A stretch of DNA of 64,000 nt from Phialocephala subalpina (Eukaryota; Ascomycota; Leotiomycetes; Helotiales; Mollisiaceae), in NCBI GenBank assembly GCA_900073065.1, contig FJOG01000007.1:1067600-1131599 (forward strand), given 5' to 3'. The notes beneath the pieces were generated by a model. It searched no databases and was not told the origin of the DNA. It saw nothing but the letters and a program-made list of their open reading frames with translations. Positions 24,580 through 35,095 of this stretch are shown piece by piece. The first letter of the stretch is position 1; every line of letters starts with the position of its first letter. The position numbers and the translations under genes were made by a program.

Positions 24580-25492
24580 TCAATAACTCTCAACCGGAGC
24601 CCTATCATCAGCCAAGTCTGGAATCCAACCCTTTGGCCTCTCCCGTCCGCGGATGATCATTCCGTACACAGCTGTCTCAACCTTCTCGACACAAATCTTC
24701 ATAACCTCCATTTTCTTCTCCACATCCTTGCCCAAACCAGTACCCCCACACGAAGTAGTGTCTAATGCCTCAAAACTAGTTCGAAGTAATCTCAAGTCCA
24801 TCAAGATGTCACGCTCCTCAGCAGAACCTTCGCCAACCTTGGATCCTGGGAGACTTCCAGTAGTGGCCATGGTGGTGATTGCGAACCGCATCAATTCCCC
24901 TACTAGGTCGAAGATACCCAGAACGTAGTCATCCCCAGTCAGCTCGACACCTTCTGGCAGTAACTTGGAAGCTTCCTCGTGAGTGATCAGTTTTTGATTT
25001 CGTAGGTAGTGCTCGAAAGATATCGCCTCCATGTACTCTTGAATTCCGCCTGAGATCTGTCGTTGATATCGCCATGCATTGATGCCAGCGAGGTCTGGAG
25101 CAATGGCCGCAAATTGACTCGCCATTGCCGTAGATTTCTCCATGACTTCTGATGCGATCTTTGGAGGGATATCATTGTTCAACGCTCGTACTCTGCTTCA
25201 ATCAGCATGGGACAATTCCGTTTGCAGAAGCACGTGATCCTACCTCTGAAGGGAGAAGATACTGTTGAAGATCAGCCCAGGTCAAAGTAAGCTTTGAGAT
25301 GGAGACTCACCACTTCTTACTCGCCGCTGTGATATCTCTCGAGGCCTTTATGATACGTTCTCGCCGGTCATGATGCTCATCAAGCTCACCGCGAAAGACC
25401 TCAAACATCGGCATGAAGGGTCCAGTCGGTGCATCACCGTCCTTGGATTTGGATTTCTCAGCGCCATCACGATTCCTCTTGACTCCTGGCAT
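24580..25492 (-). CDS. Translin-associated factor X (TRAX)-like, translin family
   Basis: Three exons (25311..25492, 25244..25261, 24580..25192) close in phase to 270 residues. The middle exon is only 18 bp (codes CIFSLQ). Translin and TRAX form a ring-shaped RNA-binding nuclease (C3PO) that removes RISC passenger strands and trims tRNA-processing products. Family elements are the N-terminal basic stretch, ELDEHHDRRERIIKASRDITAASKK, FSLQRVRALNND, the GINAWRYQRQISGGIQEYMEAISFEHYL segment, and the helix DYVLGIFDLVGELMRFAI. The acidic residues expected of the TRAX catalytic helix (EYMEAISFEHY) are present, which favours TRAX over translin. It is divergent to PIG-M with a 304-bp spacer. Confidence 0.88.
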
Positions 25493-25796
25493 TTTCTTCG
25501 ACTCGTCGGATATTGATTCGGACTATTCGTGTCAAACCTCCGAGGAGGCTCGACGTGACTGCTGATGTGTGGAATTTGTGTGGAGTTGCACAAGGATTTC
25601 AGCCACAATGTGGTGCAGCAACCAACCTTAAATAATAACCTGCTAGCCACAGCCGACGCAACTACAAACTTACGCCTCAGGAGAAGCCATGATGTCCTTC
25701 AAGTAGCCAAACATCCACTTCCATTGTTATTGGTGTTCATCTTCTCGCTTTACATTTATCACTTGAATTGCCAATGCGTTTATTCGGATTGCAAAT
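25493..25796. promoter_or_regulatory. Bidirectional promoter, TRAX / PIG-M
   Basis: A 304-bp spacer between divergent starts. Both promoters must lie here. No TATA-like or palindromic element stood out. Confidence 0.45.
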
Positions 25797-27240
25797 ATGT
25801 CTAAATTCTTCTCAAGCCCCGTCTTGGTCTTCTCATCAGCGATTGCCTTGAGAATCGGGCTCTTCTTCTACGGCCTTTGGCAAGATGCCAACTCGCCCAT
25901 GAAATACACGGACATCGACTATTACGTGTTCACCGATGCCGCACGCTTCACGGCTCACGGTCACTCACCCTACGACCGAGAAACGTACCGATACACGCCA
26001 CTTCTAGCATGGATGCTCTTGCCAACAGCATGGTCAAGCACGTGGTTTTCCTTCGGAAAAGTACTGTTTGCTGTGGGTGATATTGTGGCTGGGGCTTTGA
26101 TTGTGCTGGTGTTGAGAAATGGGGAGGGGAAGATGAGTATGGAGAGTGCGTTGAAGTTTGCGAGTATTTGGTTGTTGAATCCGATGGTTGCGACGATTAG
26201 TACGAGGGGAAGCTCGGAGGGGCTGTTGGGTGTTATTGTTGTTGCTCTACTATGGGCAATCACTCAGAAACGAATCGTCCTTGCTGGATTCTTGCTTGGG
26301 TTTGGAGTACATTTCAAGATCTACCCGTTTATTTATGCTCCGTCTATCATCTGGTGGTTGGATGATGAGCAGTTGGGTAGAAGCAAGTCTTCCAAGGATA
26401 CGGACATCATCAGCCATATCAAGAACTTTTTCAACGGCCCTCGGATCACCTTGACGATCTCAAGTCTCCTCACCTTCCTCTCCCTCAACACCCTAATGTA
26501 TACCATGTAAGTCCCCCCCCCCCCCAAACCAACAAATCCTTCCATCCACTAACAATCACAGCTACGGCTACCCCTTCCTCCAACACACCTACCTCCACCA
26601 CGTCAGTCGAATCGACCACCGCCACAACTTCTCCCCCTACAACACCCTCCTCTACCTCTCCTCATCCATTACCACCCCTTCAACCTCCATCAAACTCGAA
26701 TCCTTAGCTTTCACCCCCCAGCTTTTCCTCTCAGCGGTCGCTCTCCCGCTTTTACTCGCGAAGAAAGATCTAGCGAGCACGATGCTAGCACAAACATTTG
26801 CCTTCGTGACCTTCAACAAAGTGTGCACTAGCCAATATTTCCTCTGGTACACAATCTTCCTCCCCTTCTACCTCCCGCGCTCAACCCTCCTCTCACGCCC
26901 CTATCTCGGTCTCTCAGCCGCCGCTCTCTGGGTCATCACTCAAGCAATGTGGTTACAGCAGGGGTTCCAGTTGGAGTTTCTGGGACAGAATACTTTCGTA
27001 CCGGGTTTGTGGTTGAGTAGTTTAGGGTTCTTTGGGGTTAATTGCTGGATTTTGGGGATTATTTGTGGGGATGTAGGGGTTGGGAAGGAGGACGAGACGA
27101 GAGGAGTACCAAAGAGCGTGGTAGAGAAACCATCGAGTGCAACAGAGAAGGGGAAGACAAGTGTGAAGGATGGTGAGAAGAAGAAAGGGAAAGGCAAGAA
27201 GGTCAGGAGTGGATGGGATGACATAACCCTGTGTAGATGA
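25797..27240 (+). CDS. GPI mannosyltransferase 1 (PIG-M/Gpi14)
   Basis: Two exons (25797..26506 and 26562..27240) close in phase to 462 residues. The enzyme adds the first alpha-1,4-mannose to the GPI anchor precursor in the ER lumen, using dolichol-phosphate-mannose. Visible features are the lumenal DxD motif KYTDIDYYVFTD near residue 40, SPYDRETYRYTPLLAW, GSSEGLLG, HFKIYPFIYAPSI, and the signature RIDHRHNFSPYN. Hydrophobic stretches fit a polytopic GT-C enzyme. The intron opens with GTAAGT followed by a run of 13 C. The C-terminus carries a lysine-rich extension of about 50 residues beyond the usual end, rich in KGKKV motifs, probably cytosolic. Confidence 0.93.
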
Positions 27241-27282
27241 ACACGACAATCAAGCAGTAGTAGTGAAGCGGTGATTTAGAAG

Positions 27283-27309
27283 CCATGCATTACATGCATT
27301 ACATGCATA
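27283..27309. repeat. Short tandem repeat, 9-bp unit CATGCATTA x3
   Basis: Three near-exact copies of a 9-bp unit containing ATGCAT lie just after the PIG-M stop, in the convergent spacer 27241-27772. The rest of that spacer shows no gene. A role in 3' end formation is possible but not shown. Confidence 0.6.
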
Positions 27310-27772
27310 GCAAACTAGACCGATGAATTTAGGCACGCTGAACATCCAGACACACTTCCTGCGCGCCGAGCCCCCTTGCATCCTCCACCTTGCAAGCAGT
27401 GTCCATCCCATCCCATGCAGTCAGAACAACGCTGAATTGAAATCAGGCCAAGCAAATCATATCGCCTCTTCCATTATGCTCCAGCCCAACCCAACCCATT
27501 TCATGATAGACCCAGCGCCTCGTGATTTTCATCATGACTTTGTGCAAAGAACGCCAGATTATGCTCCCTTCCATAGGTACCGTCCCAATTCATACCAGTC
27601 AGCCAGTCAACCATGACAAACTCCGTCGCTGAAAATGCAAATTTCAATTTCAAATTGCAAAACCCACTTGCAAATATTCCTACAGTAAGCCAGCTCAGCT
27701 GCACTGGGTACTTTTGAAAGCAAATTCCTTCATATACGTATTTTTGATCGATCGATCACACTGGGTATATGT

Positions 27773-29579
27773 TCAGGTGATTGTGATACCACCAGAAAGA
27801 TTGATGTAGCTCGAGACTTTGATTGTGAGGGGTCGCGTCTTCGAGAAGGATGGTGAGGTGAGGAGTTGACCGTCCTTGATGCCAACATCGTCTAAGTTTT
27901 CGGGCTTTTCGACGAATGTTGCGGCAGGTCGAGCTCGAGATAGGGCGTCGAGGATCATTTCGCTCCATAGACCTGTGCATTGGTTCTTCGCTAGCTGGAA
28001 ATAGGGGTTCAGGGATGGTACTTGAGATTCTGCATTTGTTAGCTTGGTTGCGCGAAAGGAGTTGTACAAGCTTACCTAGGTCGATGAAGCGGATCCTCAA
28101 GAACTCAAGTGCTGCCAATTTGTCCAGGGCCTTAACACCTGAAATCACCAATGTCTCGAATGCCATGATGAACGCCATATCCGTGATGCCTGAGCCATTG
28201 TTCCATAAAAATGTTGGGCGACAACAGTTCTTCACAATCAGATCTACGCTCTTGAGTCGTGACTCTCGCGCATTAGTCAACTTTGCAGCTTCGTCGAAGA
28301 ACTTATGGCAGACTCTCCCAGTGTACGCCAGATGCTCCAATGTCGGGATTGCCTTAGCCATCTCAACACAGAAGTGTGTATGGTTACCAACTTTCTTAAA
28401 GAATTCAGGGCAGATGATCTCGCGACGGTAGTCAGCTTCCAGACATATGTTCAGATGTGTAAGATGTCTTGGTAGCTTCGGCAAAATAGTAGCCATTGAT
28501 ATATAGCTCTTCGACTTTGGCTTTGCATAAGATCCATGCCATTCGTTCAGATTTGGCAGAGCAGTAGCGATGTTCTGGAAATCTTCAATTGATCTGATCA
28601 AATTCCACTGGCCTTTGATGACCAGAGTCCTGACAGATTCAACCACTGGTAAACCTTGATGTTCTGGGTGGAGAAAATGCTGGACCACGGGTGGCTTCTT
28701 TCGTTCACCGCCTTCCAGTGTCAAGATACAAGCTTCTGTGAATGTGTACCTAACAAACAGAAACACCTCCTCCAGTGTGCAGTTGTTCGATGGGGCTTGG
28801 TATGTGATGGGCGTCGCCGTGTCTTGCATTTGGTTGGAAAGTGATCGAATGAGACTGGATCGGTCTGGGGTAGTGGAAGGAATTCGTAGTGTGCGATCGA
28901 ATGCGGGATTCTTCTGCTGAAAGACTGGAAACCAGATCTCGATATGCTTTACATGGCTGCAGAGATGCGGATGCAACTCGAACCATTTCGCGGCTGCTGC
29001 AACCGAATCTGTTGTGCCTTTGATTTTTAGATGTCTGTACAATCGTTCTTGTACGAGTTCCCTCCATTGCTCACTGACCAGAGCTAGCTCAGACACCTCA
29101 CGTCGTCGCGAATGTCGCAATGCCGTGCCCCATCCTCTTAGCACTTTCGACTTCCCCGCAGATGATGTGGTTCTTGATGCTGCAGATGATCTAACACCAA
29201 ACAAGTGGTCGAGTATGCATTCGTGTATCTCGATCGGCAGACTGCTCAAGGAAGATGTCTCTGTACTGGCGGTGGGTTCTACTTCGGGGATTGGATTGGA
29301 GATGTGATCTGGGTGATCTAATTCGGTCGACCGCTGCAAAGACTGTATGCCTCCACCGCTCGCCAAGTCCTGGCAGGGAAACGGAGTGCTCTTCGGTCTG
29401 GTCGGAGGCACAAATCCTTCAAGGTCATCGTCGTACTTAAGTTGATCCAGGGGTAATGTGCGGACTGTCGTGGGAGTCGATGGACCGGGAGTTGCTGGTG
29501 TAGAGGCCGTAGTCATGATCGGTGTGAGATGAACAGAGTGACTACCCTCTTCCATCCTGGAGGCTGGTTCCTCAAACAT
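27773..29579 (-). CDS. F-box domain protein
   Basis: Two exons (28076..29579, 27773..28029) close in phase to 586 residues. An F-box-like segment near residue 112 (SSLPIEIHECILDHLFG) is followed, after an insertion, by ELALVSEQWRELVQERLYRHL, the usual second half of an F-box. F-box proteins link substrates to SCF ubiquitin ligases. The downstream part has leucine-rich, loosely repeated segments (VRTLVIKG, LTHLNICL, LEHLAYTG, LKSVDLIV, LEFLRIRF), as in leucine-rich-repeat F-box proteins. The N-terminus is disordered. The frame stays open upstream to about 29702 but only with GTG, so I use the ATG at 29579. The substrate cannot be inferred. Confidence 0.75.
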
Positions 29580-30401
29580 CTTGATTGCACCCTTTCTTTC
29601 ACGCTCCAACTTCGATGCTAGTCGTCCACTTCGTTGCCATGTATGGAATTCAATATCCGCGGTCGAGAGGCGGAAAAGCCCTGCTGGTCGCAATCCGGGC
29701 ACGACAGACTTGTATGATCGCGTCTGTCGGAGTAATGGGCCTAGAAGGTCGTTCTCGAGATATTTCAGGTCGCGTTGAGGGAGCGAAGACGAACGGTGTA
29801 GATCGTGCGTTGGTTGCAGGAACAGATCGAAGATTTAGATTTGGATGGGGCTGTGTCGTCAGGAGAGTCGTTGGGATCCGGTCGGCGGGAGCGGGAACCT
29901 GTCCCAATTTCTGACAATTCTGGGAATGGGGAATGGATCTCGTGGTCGTGGGAAGAATTCGTAAAGGGTCGTGTCGTCAGATTGTCGTTGTTCAAGTTCT
30001 ACAATGATGCGTGTCTAGAGTGGGGTCCTCTTTGATTGCTTGAAGCCGAGCGGCAATTGGAGCGTCCCGGCGGGAGCGATCCTCACTCGATCCACAGCAC
30101 TTCACGAGTCAAGAGCCAAAAATATGTACACTTTTATGAATTTCTAATCTCTTTCAACATATGTCAAGTACAGTGCATCGTTACGTCAATGCATGACTTC
30201 TCTTCAGCATTAGCCTACTGATGCATGACCTTCAGTCAGCAACACCCACTTGAAGCCCTGAGGAGCACAGCGCTTCTCGTTCTTTTGTAACAACATATTC
30301 TGCTAAGCGCCAATCATACAGCTAAATTTCCAAGGATGCGTTGACTGAAGCACTTGTCCTGATTGTCCGGATGAGTTTCCCCACAATTCAGACACAGTTC
30401 G
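29580..30401. promoter_or_regulatory. Divergent promoter region, F-box gene / Zn2Cys6 gene
   Basis: An 820-bp spacer between divergent starts. Plus- and minus-strand open frames here are short, overlapping and without motifs. An unseen 5' exon of the F-box gene remains possible because its frame is open for 41 codons upstream of the chosen ATG. Confidence 0.4.
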
Positions 30402-32378
30402 ATGGCTTCGATGGCGACCTCACGAAGTGGTAGCGGCTGTTGGACCTGTCGATTACGAAAGAAGAAATGCGATGATGTTCGCCCTGTATGCGGTCCTTGT
30501 GAATTCCGAAATATCACATGCCATGGTTTTGGCCTGAAGCCTTCTTTCTTATGCAGTGCAGAGGACCAGAAAGCGGAGATTGCAAAAATACAAAAGGCTG
30601 TAAGTGACAGCTTCAAGGCCAGAAGAGCCTTTCGCGTGGCAAAGAAGGCAACTCGTCCAAGTCAACCACGACCTGTTGTTGCAGCCGGTAGCCGAGACGA
30701 GACCGCGGACTTGACGAAGGCGTATGAAGCACAACTGAGCCTTCAATCAGGACCTTCTGTATCGACCAAAGGCCCAGTTGCTGGAAATGCAACTGTGCTT
30801 CCAGTCTCCGAACCGTGGCTTTTGTCTTCGTCCGGACCATCTGTACAAGCTGGATTGCTTCAATCATCAGAGGAGAAACACCGCGAGTCCATACGGAATG
30901 AAAAAGAATATCCTCGGACTTTCTTACCGAACGCCTATCCAGCACAGAATGCCCAAGACCTCGCTCTGGTTATGAATTATCTGGACAGGATCTTCCCTCT
31001 TCAGTACTACTTTTACCAGCCTACTAGAGAAGAGCGAGGACGTGGTTGGCTCCTTGCTTTGCTCCTTCGTTCGAAGCCTTCATTCTACATCACGTTAGCC
31101 TTCAGTTCGTTACAACAAATCCGTTACGTTTACACCGACGACGTCAGCAAAGAGAAGGGTCTCTACGAAGAGCTAGACCAATACCACTCTCTTGGCATTA
31201 TCGAGCTCCAGAAACATCTGGAGTACCTAGCGACCACCTCGGGTCCTGAGCATTTGATAGGCGGTGTCGACGCCCTTGCTTGCACTATTCAACTCTGTTC
31301 CATCGATGTCTTCCGCCAAACGAAGTTGTACCTAGGTTGGAGGGGAGACTGGGAAATTCATGTGAACGCTGCTGGATCTTTATTGTCCATCATCGGAACC
31401 GAACTCAGCAAGTCCTCCGAATCCTCAACCGCACCAGACACAGTCGATGGCAAAACACCTCCTGAAAGCATAGACGCGCCTGCGAGTCTTAGCTCCTTGA
31501 ATGACTATGCCGGCCTCGATTTCTTCACGACTACTTATGTATGGGTCGATATCATTCGATGCTGCAGCATTGGCGCTGGATTCTCTGGTCAGGGACCTTT
31601 TCCCTACCTGGCCTATTTGGAAGAGGATAGAATACGATTAGACAAGCAAATGGGAGTTAAGAACTGGGCAATGATGGCAATCCGACAGACTGCTGATCTT
31701 GAAGCTTGGAAGATTGAGCTTCGGGATCGTCTGGATATCCCCATGCTGACTCGCAGAGCATGGGACATTGAGAATCGTCTCGATCGTGGACTGGAATCAA
31801 TTCCAAAAATCCTCGCGAGGCTGCCGTCGTCGTCGACGTGGGACAGAGAATCGCTCCTGGTCACAGAGATATATGCATTGTCAGCACTGATATACCTATC
31901 AATTGTGGTTTCGGGTAACTTTCACCTCACACCAAAAATACGACTAGGAGTGACCAAGGTACTTGGTTGCATCAACCAGCTTCCCGTCCACCTTCTAATC
32001 AGGGTGTCTTGGCCGTGTACTGTTGCAGGCTGCATGGCAATTGAAAATGAGAAGAATGAGTTTAGGCATATCGTGACAGACGCAACCGAAAAGGGGTACC
32101 ATCCTGGAACTCTCCTGAATGGGCTCGAATTGATGGAAGATTTCTGGACGATGCGAGAGAGTTCTGATAAGAATGTCCAGTCCAAAGGTCGAAGTAAGTG
32201 CCCTTGGGCCATCGCCATGGAACGGTAAGCAAGCCCTTTTCTTCGTCTTGAACTTGTCTCCATCAATTACCTGCCTACCTACCAATGCCCACTCACTTCT
32301 CAATACTCGATGATCGTCCTACATCTGTGATGCCGATTGATTGTGAACAGGCTGGAAACTAAAGTCCTTCTGGTTTGA
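30402..32378 (+). CDS. Zn2Cys6 transcription factor with fungal-specific TF domain
   Basis: Two exons (30402..32224, 32351..32378) give 616 residues; the last exon codes only about nine residues. The binuclear zinc cluster lies at about residues 12-40 (GCWTCRLRKKKCDD, CGPCEFRNITC, spacing C-X2-C-X6-C-X6-C-X2-C-X6-C). A linker is followed by a middle-homology type domain resembling Fungal_trans_2 (MNYLDRIFPLQYYFYQ through LLVTEIYALSALIYLS). Such proteins bind CGG half-sites and often control neighbouring metabolic genes. The short-chain dehydrogenase gene sits tail to tail only 147 bp away, and a secreted carboxypeptidase follows. Regulation of these neighbours is possible but not shown. Confidence 0.9.
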
Positions 32379-32525
32379 AAGCCTTATGGTTCCTGAGGTT
32401 CGATGCGTACCGACCACTGGCAGTACAAACACATATTTCATGGCCAAACACCAGGTGCACACGCATCAAGCCTGGAAGCAGGCCCTGGGAAGCGTCAAAG
32501 TTTCATTTCCGGAATTGTCTTACTC

Positions 32526-33539
32526 CTACACCTCGAATTGCCCCTTCCCAAACTTGCCTTGCAGTTCCGGAAGCAGAAGACCCTTCGATACAATCTCATC
32601 CTTTCTCTCCGTCAGCTCATCGACAGCCCAATTCGCTCCCATATACCTCCCATTCATGAACTTCGCCTCATCTGTCGCCAACCAGACCGCTACGCCTCCA
32701 GCCAAAGCATATGTGTCCTTGGAGAACTTGACGAATTGAGGCTTGGTGATAGGTGTCATCACCGTTCCTGGGTGCATGCTGATGGCAGTAACATTCGGGG
32801 TTTCTGCTGCGATAAATCGCTGGATCTGGATCTGGACGAGCTTTGAGAGGGAGTAGGACGAGGTCGAAGGGATGATAGCGATGCCACCTGCGCTGGAAAC
32901 GTTGATGATAGTCGCAGGCTTCTCTTTGCCAACAAGCTTCAGGAACCCTTGGCTCATGAGAAGTGTGCCTTTGACGTTCACTTCCTTCAACGCTGTGTCA
33001 GCGATCTCGATTCCTGATGACGGTACAGGGATACATACAAAGTCATACCAGAAGTCCCTCGGATCGACATCCCTGACTGGAAGCGCCGATTTTCCAGAGC
33101 CAGCATTATTGACAAGAACATCGACTGTTCCAATCTCCGACTTGATCCTATCGAACAGCACTTTGACAGCATCTTCGTCTCGAATATCCAAAGCCTGCGT
33201 CAAGACTTGGATATTAGGATTGACCTCCTTTACTTCCCGAGCCGTGGCTTCGAGTTCGGTTGCTTTTCTGGCTACTAAGACGAGTGCCTTTGCGTCGGCT
33301 TTGGCGAAGGCTTGTGCGAATGCCTGGGAGCTGGTCAGCAAGCGGTGCAGGAGAGATGTGCAAAGGCGATGTACATGTCGACCTAGACCTTGACTGGTTC
33401 CTGTAATAACAACGACCTTTCCTTTCTGAGAGAGTGCAGGGGAGGTTGGATCAACTCCTGGATACACATCACGATATGTCGTCTTTGTGAATTGCGAGAG
33501 AGTGACGAAAAAATCGTCGGGAAGCTGATCAAGATCCAT
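32526..33539 (-). CDS. Short-chain dehydrogenase/reductase
   Basis: Three exons (33375..33539, 33039..33323, 32526..32984) give 302 residues. Both introns are multiples of three and contain no stop in frame, so the gene also reads as one 337-codon frame; the spliced form restores the family pattern. The Rossmann motif is VVITGTSQGLGRH. VDVLVNNAGSG, FWYDFEVNVKGT, the serine strand IINVSSAGG and the catalytic YSLSK are all present. It belongs to the classical NAD(P)-dependent SDR type. HPGTVMTPI and the tail are typical for fungal members of unknown substrate. It is convergent with the Zn2Cys6 gene. Confidence 0.9.
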   Translation of the reverse strand: MDLDQLPDDFFVTLSQFTKTTYRDVYPGVDPTSPALSQKGKVVVITGTSQGLGRHVHRLCTSLLHRLLTSSQAFAQAFAKADAKALVLVARKATELEATAREVKEVNPNIQVLTQALDIRDEDAVKVLFDRIKSEIGTVDVLVNNAGSGKSALPVRDVDPRDFWYDFVCIPVPSSGIEIADTALKEVNVKGTLLMSQGFLKLVGKEKPATIINVSSAGGIAIIPSTSSYSLSKLVQIQIQRFIAAETPNVTAISMHPGTVMTPITKPQFVKFSKDTYALAGGVAVWLATDEAKFMNGRYMGANWAVDELTERKDEIVSKGLLLPELQGKFGKGQFEV

Positions 33540-34964
33540 GATTGGTTGAGCCGCTGAGAAATTCTTTGGGTTGAGAGTTTGAAGCCATCCTAGGAAGAGA
33601 AACTGTACATCTCTTATAGATCTCGATTTCGGGATTCCAGCGGCGGTCAGCTGTCTTTACTTCAGTTTTCGAGCGGCAAACTTCCACAAATTTCTCTCAT
33701 CTCTCATTCAAAGTCGGATACTAAACCATCGAATGAAAAATCCATCCGTATATATTTGCCAATGAATTCAAGGAGGTTTCAGTACCCCCCAGTTGGGAAC
33801 GAACCAGAGAAGAATTATCTGTCGGCCGACACAGCGAGGTGCGGCAAGGCTAACCGTAAAGTGTGTTTGGGGGCTGACTATGCCATTGGTTCAGTGGCGG
33901 CAAGACGAAATCCTTATTCTGACAGCGGGATCTGAACTACACGGGGCGTGCATAGCCGTTTACTTCTTCGCCGCCGTGGCTTTCATACTGGAACGGTAAA
34001 ACGACCCTCATACCTGGCTATTCATACCATGAGAAGACTCGATTCAAGGTACTTCTCAGTCCTAACCACGTGGCCTTCTTCTCGCGAAGATCTCTTCGAA
34101 CTCTAATGGCTTTTCTTGTCTGCAAAACAGCTTGCGACCTGGTTGTTTTTTATGGCCTCTGGTCGGTCAACACACCATATACCCGTCCTCCGTCCTCATT
34201 TTGGTCTGGGATTCTGTTCGACGTATCACGTGTCTCAAATGGTCGGAGGTGCTACCCTCTAAGGAATTTTCTGTTTCGTTTCTCTTTGGATAGTTCACCC
34301 CTAATGAATACCTCCTTTACAATATCCTTTGCGTGTTCCACTGAGAGACTCATTTGTTGGTCAAGATTCTAGTTGTTCCAGTTCCATAGGTATCCGGACT
34401 ATCAAGCTTTCTTACTTTCTTAGCTCCCCATCCCACTCTACCCCCCACTGGTTCACTGTGCTTGAAACTCAAATCTATGTGCAGCAACGACGTCTGTTTG
34501 AACTTTTCAATTGAGCCGAACTCGGTTTATACGAATTCGTTACCAAACAGCTTGACAAAATCACGACATTTCTTTTCAACTTTCGAAATCTCGGAGAAGT
34601 AGATGACCCGGCAGTCATGCAGCTGGTGCAGGAAGAACCGAACGCCTGCCTGTTCAACACAAAAAGATCAACGCGATCCCGGAGCTTGGCAGGGGGCTCG
34701 ATAAGATGAACCCTGTTTCCCCATATTTCGTGTTCTTCTTTGCCTAAATCCGGTTGGCTCTTCGGCTGAGCACTGGTTGTCGCTCGCGCTTCCCGGTACT
34801 TACAACGCCACTTTTCAGCTTCACAGCTTCCGCATGCAGCTTAGAAGGTTCGGTATATCACTTGTCCATATCAAGTAGGTCCCTGCACAAGCGTACGAGA
34901 TCTTCTGCACCGTAATTTATTCGATGACGATTTAATCGCACAGAGGGTCTCGATTGGTCGACCC
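33540..34964. other. Long intergenic region upstream of SDR and carboxypeptidase
   Basis: This is the larger part of a 1.55-kb divergent spacer. No open frame with a motif was found. It holds the SDR promoter near 33540-33700 and distal promoter sequence for the carboxypeptidase. Confidence 0.45.
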
Positions 34965-35013
34965 GGCAGGCAGAGCTACAAGCTCTGTGCCACATAAAAA
35001 AGCTATGCCTGCC
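34965..35013. promoter_or_regulatory. Nested inverted repeat in the carboxypeptidase promoter
   Basis: An inner perfect palindrome CAGAGCT-ACA-AGCTCTG (34971-34987) sits inside an outer pair GGCAGGCA (34965-34972) and TGCCTGCC (35006-35013). The element ends 83 bp before the carboxypeptidase ATG at 35096. This position fits an operator for a dimeric regulator, or a transcribed hairpin if transcription starts upstream. The regulator is unknown. Confidence 0.55.
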
Positions 35014-35034
35014 GTAATTTTTTGGTTTGTGAGG

Positions 35035-35043
35035 TATATATAA
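35035..35043 (+). promoter_or_regulatory. TATA-like element of the carboxypeptidase gene
   Basis: TATATATAA lies about 53-61 bp before the start codon, a reasonable place for a fungal TATA box with a short 5' UTR. Confidence 0.5.
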
Positions 35044-35095
35044 CTGTTCCCCTGGGCTGGTTGTTCCGTTTGGTTCAGTGCTTTACTTTGCCAAG

